Position numbers and translations under genes: made by a program
Source: Scytalidium lignicola
Lineage: Eukaryota; Ascomycota; Leotiomycetes
Assembly (NCBI GenBank): GCA_002812745.2
Contig: NCSJ02000312.1
Coordinates: forward strand, 1 to 50,699
Direction of reading: 5' to 3'
DNA length: 50,699 nucleotides
Notes under the pieces: generated by a model
Databases searched by the model: none
Told to the model about the DNA's origin: nothing
What the model saw: only the letters and a program-made list of their open reading frames with translations
Shown: in pieces, positions 46,563 through 50,699 of the stretch
How the letters are laid out: the number at the start of each line of letters is the position of its first letter
How positions within the stretch are numbered: the stretch's first letter is position 1

Positions 46563-47188
46563 CTAGCTTAAGGGATTCGTTGCGTACCTGCATCCCTTTC
46601 GTTGTGCGAAAATAAGCGAGGAGAAATGGGAATTCAACTGTTCACAGCTCGATCTGAATTGTTCTATCACACGCCACTGCGTGAATGGCTCCAAATCCCA
46701 GAATATATCACTGCCGACAGCAGAGTCGTTGAAGGAGAGGTCTGCGGTGCCAACGGCTGCATCAGGATGCAGCTTGACGATGACACTGAGGACGATGGCA
46801 AAAGAAGGGCCGCACATTGCCTAGAAATGGTCTGGATGTGATGTACGGAATACGATAAGGCGAATCCCTTGAGTAGTAACAGCCTCATACTTGAGAAACA
46901 TTTCCAGCGCCGAGACCATACCACTTAATTGGGGTGACCACCTGCCTGGATAGAGCCTCCCGCAATCCCTACGGTTGGACATTCACCTGCAACCACCACA
47001 AATCCAAACCTGTTCGCCATTTCTTCGGCTTCGTACCACAGTACTCCGGCACCAATCTTCATGGCCGGCCCTCGGTATGTGGAACTAACATAGTTCAGGT
47101 CGACTTCTGGATTTTTTAAGTTATGTGTCCAGAGGCTGAGGGCTCCTTTCCCAGTCGCTTGAGACATGAAGTTGTGCTCCATCATCAG
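46563..47188 (-). pseudogene. FAD-linked oxidoreductase (PCMH/BBE type), decayed
   Basis: Minus-strand remains of a flavin oxidase of the berberine-bridge/PCMH family. From 47185 one open frame contains GKGALSLWTHNLKN, YRGPAMKIGAGV and the FAD-binding Gly-rich segment GECPTVGIAGGSIQAGGH, then a stop. Intact relatives continue here through HSALS and GLGAD blocks that are partly deleted. A scrambled piece (GLGAGN, YEAVTTQGIRL in shifted frames, 46924-46820) leads to SFAIVLSVIVKLHPDAAVG and FNDSAVGSDIFWDL (46817-46650). The N-terminal quarter and the substrate-binding C-terminal half are not recognisable. These enzymes often act in fungal secondary metabolism; this copy cannot. Confidence 0.72.
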
Positions 47189-47908
47189 TAATTGATGACC
47201 CCAGTATCACTTACTGTACGTTGTCAAACATAAAAGACTTGAAATATTATCCTTTAGCATCATAAGCATGATCTTGATTGCGTAACTATACCATTGACTC
47301 AGGGTCAACACCCAGAATCAGGTGGACTATCCCTCATTAAACTGTGTATGGGACGAGATGCATGAGGAAATTCACGGTAGGCATATTCTGAGCTGGATAG
47401 GGTTGGACCCAATTCTGTGCTGACACCATGTGTCGCCATTGGCTCCGACCGGAGCTGCAGATGCAACGTAGATGTCCGAATTGCCTTGTCCCGATCGGGA
47501 GAATGGTCAGTCCCGCCTGCCAAGCTGATCATCGGTGCCTGAACCCCTTAAAGTTTGACGGCGAGGCTTGTTGCAACTCATTATGCTAATAAGATTGAAT
47601 AGGGCCTATGCCGAGCCTCACCAGCTCTATGGCAATTTATCTACAGTATTAAGGAAGAACAGTACAAAGTCATGAACTAACATATCTTACTAAATTATAC
47701 GAGAATGGGAGCCTCCAAAACGACTGGCTGTGCATTTCCCTAGTTAGATCTGTGCCGCATTCTATTTTAATTAATGAAGATCCAACAGTCGCCCACCGAC
47801 CACTCTCTCTCTCTTAGCAAAATAAAACCCTTTCTCGCCAGATTCTAGACTCATAAGCAATACGGCTATTCAGCGTTATAAAGGAATCTTTGCTTCTTAA
47901 TTGAGAAT
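47189..47908. other. intergenic, no gene seen
   Basis: About 720 bp. Could include eroded 5' parts of the FAD-oxidoreductase relic, but no family motif is visible. A CTCTCTCTCTC run at 47803-47815 lies in the probable promoter or 5' UTR of the next gene. Confidence 0.4.
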
Positions 47909-48735
47909 ATGCCCTGTTACGCCCCTAATGGAACGAAAATCACGACCACCGATTTCCAACCATGCAACAACATCTACGGTCAATTTTCCATGTGCTGCGC
48001 AACCAACAAGGCCAACGCCGACGTCTGCCTGCCGAATGGGCTTTGCAAATGGGTTAACGGCAATGTGGACTTGTACTACCGCAACAGCTGTAGCGATCCC
48101 TCGTGGAAAAGTCCTTATTGTCTGAATGCCTGTAAATCTCCCGACGACGAGGTAGGTTGCCTTCTCCCCTTGACGAATAGAAGGCATAGATGCTGATGAG
48201 AGCGGCCGATCACCAGGACTATAAAGGAGATGCTCAGCTGTCACAGTGCCCGGATGGTACCTGGTGCTGCGGCTATGATGCAACCAACAACTGCTGCGAA
48301 TCTACAAACACGTTCGCGCTCGCGGCGACTTTGGGAGCCACAACTAGTACAACTAGTTCCACACCTCCACCCAGCTCCACAGCTTCGACCAGTACATCTC
48401 CGAGCCAGAGCAGCACCTCTTCAATTAGTCCGTCAGCTTCATCTCATTCCCACGGACTCAGCACAGGCGCTCGAGCTGGCGTTGGTACGGGAGTAGCGCT
48501 TGGTGGGCTGGCATTATTAGTGATACTAGGCGTTGCAATTGTGTGGTTCAGGAAACGGAGGGCACGCGGAGCAGGACAAGCTACTCAACATGACTCGGAT
48601 GTAGGCTTTATGCGGTCTATGGACTCGGATGATCTTCAAACACCGGCCGTGGAAATGTCGGTCTCAAATAATCTGGCGGAAATATCGACAACGGACATAG
48701 TAGGGAAAAAACCAGTCAGGCACGAGTTAGCTTAG
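47909..48735 (+). CDS. single-pass membrane protein with Cys-rich ectodomain and Ser/Thr stem
   Basis: Two exons (47909-48151, 48217-48735; 65-nt intron GTAGGT...CACCAG) give 253 residues. The N-terminal part has a fungal Cys-rich pattern (CYAPNGTKI, QPCNNIYGQFSMCC, DVCLPNGLCKW and, after splicing, QCPDGTWCCGYD...NNCCES). A long Thr/Ser/Pro-rich stem follows, probably O-mannosylated. Then come a Gly-rich juxtamembrane stretch (STGARAGVGTGVALGG), one membrane helix (LALLVILGVAIVWF), the stop-transfer KRRARG and an acidic tail. The layout is that of wall-stress-sensor-like surface proteins, but the family role is unknown. Unusually, ATG 47909 gives no signal peptide and an upstream in-frame TAA blocks extension. 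Either the start exon is missed or the membrane helix itself directs insertion. Confidence 0.83.
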
Positions 48736-50290
48736 TGAAAAGCTATCACTTCAATCTTAACAGCTTTCGTTACTAGCCAGCAGGCCGCCATGGATTGCTT
48801 ACTTACACTCTATGAAAATCATCTGCCGTAAAAGCTCTAACCCCCAGCGAGTTGGTATTCCTGAACGAATCTAGCTCACTAAGCTAGGCAGGCTGTTTTC
48901 CCTGGCAGATCTTCTGCCAATCTATATCATATGGTGTTGACGCATCTTGGCTGAACCGATCCCTTTACAAATCAGGCGTGCCACTTCGTTGGCAGAGATT
49001 CCTTACCATGATATGAGAATTTAATAATAGATTTTATCTAAAATTAGACTACAAAAAATCTAAACAAATTTTAATATTTGATCAGAGAAATGCAATATCA
49101 GGATCTTTATACCCTTAACAATAAAACGGTTAGCCGGCTGCTATTTTCAAGTGGGTGGTTTACTAACCACTTTTCCGATAGTAGTGCATAGTTAAACATC
49201 ACCAGCCACTCCAACTTTCAACGTCCACACCAACGCACTCATATCACCCATTCCACAGCCTCATCGGCGTCGATATCTTCTAGTTCGTCCACTGAATAAA
49301 TCTGAGAACTAGAAAGGCCTGAGTGGATGTCATTGATAATATCATCAAAATTGCGATACAGTGGATGCATCCGTGATAACGCTTCGAACTAGCTAATAAG
49401 CTATTGTCGAACCCAAAGTTACCACAGTAACCCCAAAAATCTCATCACTATAGCAACAAAACTTAATCAAGAATGGGAAGTTTAAAACCATTGTCAGAAA
49501 TATGGTAGATAATAATCACTCTTTCTTGATGAAGTGGGAGTAAACATGGCTACTTGGGTCTACTCTAGATGGAGCAAGGGGGTTAGTAGATGAATTCTTA
49601 ACCCTAACGGCGTGAACTGCACAGCAACGAGTATGCATTACACTATGGCTACTTAAATTAGCCGTTACACCAAGTGGACGAGTTTTTGCAGCATCGTCAA
49701 ATCCGTCTGTAAAAGAGGTGGCGTTTCCAAATTCTGCAACATGTTTAGATGACTTGCATATGTCAATGCGATGGCTGGTAATGGCTGACGCATTCCTTAG
49801 TCAAGTGCAACCTTCTTCCTACGTGGTTTATTGGGTATTAGCAATTGCAACCTGTTTATTGAGACTGTGTCCAAGATTCATAAAGTAATATTACGGACGG
49901 TCTCATTCGCCTGAGTCATGCCATCTCCGTCCACCTATTATGGTAGCATTCCCGCTTTGTTTGTACCACAACCCAGATGCGCATTTTGGAGAGTTTAAGT
50001 ATTACATATCGGTTAAAGTTGAATCTCCAGAGAGAACGTATCAGTAGCTGTGGTTCACAGATATACTGATGTGAGCTTCCTGCATAGTGTGGTACTTGTC
50101 TTATATTCTTCTGTTTATCCTGATATTAGTGAGACTTGTTATTACCTACAAGTTAGCATCAATAAACCAGCCACATATATATTAATCAGTGATTCCAATT
50201 AAAATATATTTAAGAGATCATCGAGGCACTTCTAATCTGCCTCACTTTCACATCTTCCAACTTTTGTGTTTACAAGAACTACTATTCAAG
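48736..50290. other. intergenic, no gene seen
   Basis: About 1.55 kb with stops in all frames. No gene, RNA gene or repeat recognised. The right end (50200-50290) is the promoter and 5' UTR of the next gene. Confidence 0.45.
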
Positions 50291-50699
50291 ATGCGCTCGA
50301 GCTTCTTATTTGTGCTCCTCTGTCTGGCATTTGGCATTGGAAACTCATTGCCAAATGGAGACTACAATGCATATAGTCCGTCCATTGGCTACGGTCCACC
50401 ACCACCACCCCCATACGATAGCTTGACCAGCTCGACAACTACAACTCCATCAACGACAACCACTACTACTACTACTACTACAACGACCACTACTACAAGT
50501 ACTACTACTAAACCTACTACTACAACCACTTGTACAACACCTACTACCACAACCACTACTACTAAACCTACTACTACAACCACTTGTACAACACCTACTA
50601 CAACGATAACCACTTCTTCCACACCTACCACCACCACCACCACGACACCTAAGACTACTTCAACAACAACAATAACGTTAACAACCACTAGTACAACAC
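50291..50699 (+). CDS. secreted Thr-rich mucin-like protein, 5' part
   Basis: ATG 50291 opens a frame that runs off the window end, so the protein is incomplete (136 full codons seen). It begins with a signal peptide (MRSSFLFVLLCLAFGIGNS), a short Tyr/Asn/Pro stretch and a hexaproline (GPPPPPPYD). An almost pure Thr/Pro domain follows that would be heavily O-mannosylated at the cell surface. A 54-bp unit coding for 18 residues is repeated: KPTTTTTCTTP recurs with its Lys codons at 50510 and 50564, each unit holding one Cys. Whether it ends in an enzyme, lectin or GPI-anchor domain cannot be seen. A Val-rich frame on the opposite strand is only the complement of ACN codons. Confidence 0.8.
   Translation, partial: MRSSFLFVLLCLAFGIGNSLPNGDYNAYSPSIGYGPPPPPPYDSLTSSTTTTPSTTTTTTTTTTTTTTTSTTTKPTTTTTCTTPTTTTTTTKPTTTTTCTTPTTTITTSSTPTTTTTTTPKTTSTTTITLTTTSTT
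50498..50615 (+). repeat. 54-bp coding tandem repeat
   Basis: About two copies of a 54-bp unit (AAACCTACTACTACAACCAC... repeating at +54) inside the Thr-rich gene. The surrounding sequence is ACT/ACA/ACC codon repeats. Such in-frame minisatellites are prone to length change. Confidence 0.75.

Noticed and set aside
50389..50688. A 99-codon Val/Gly-rich frame on the minus strand
   Set aside because: It is the complement of the ACN-rich codons of the Thr-rich protein that starts at 50291 on the plus strand, which has an ATG, a signal peptide and a sensible layout.

Overview
This window looks like nuclear DNA of a filamentous ascomycete (Pezizomycotina). The coding genes carry short 52-104 nt introns with GTRNGN donors and CTAAC/CTGAY-type branch sites. 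They encode families typical of mould genomes: an OPT oligopeptide transporter, DUF3176 and DUF7702 membrane proteins, a GH16 glucanase, cytochromes P450, Zn2Cys6 regulators and an endosulfine. About 40% of the window is repeat-derived and strongly AT-rich. Mutated copies differ from less mutated copies almost only by C-to-T/G-to-A changes, the signature of repeat-induced point mutation (RIP). I cannot name the species.

Layout. 1-8900 is an AT-rich RIP block built around one complete, inactivated Ty1/copia element on the minus strand (837-7038, 5-bp target duplication TTTAC). 8900-12764 is gene-poor DNA of normal composition. 12765-15496 is an intact seven-exon OPT transporter. 16868-18809 is a DUF3176 membrane protein with frame breaks. 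19084-19283 is a solo LTR of the same copia family (duplication ATTAC). It directly abuts two head-to-tail Tad1/I-like LINEs (a 5'-truncated copy 19304-20057 and a near-full-length copy 20073-25884) that share one target duplication present three times. 26265-29405 holds three relics: a small secreted protein, a Zn2Cys6 regulator and a short-chain dehydrogenase (SDR). 30615-31598 is an intact GH16 enzyme. 35076-35590 is an intact endosulfine gene. 37184-38684 is a P450 that looks functional except for an unclear N terminus. 38951-40265 is a decayed CYP52-type P450. 42805-43760 is a DUF7702 membrane protein. 44519-46258 is an intact Zn2Cys6 regulator. 46563-47188 is a decayed FAD-linked oxidoreductase. 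47909-48735 is a single-pass membrane protein with a Ser/Thr-rich stem. 50291 to the end is the start of a secreted Thr-rich, mucin-like protein.

The genes do not form an obvious operon-like pathway. The right half is better described as accessory, turnover-prone DNA: oxidoreductases (SDR, P450, FAD oxidase) and regulators that are mostly dead, next to a few intact secreted, membrane and regulatory genes. The main structural discoveries are the dated insertion history of the repeats (TSDs, asymmetric RIP of the two copia LTRs, triple shared LINE TSD) and the set of pseudogenes whose breaks can be placed to within a few bases. Many single N characters sit beside A/T homopolymers, so some single-base frameshifts could be assembly errors.
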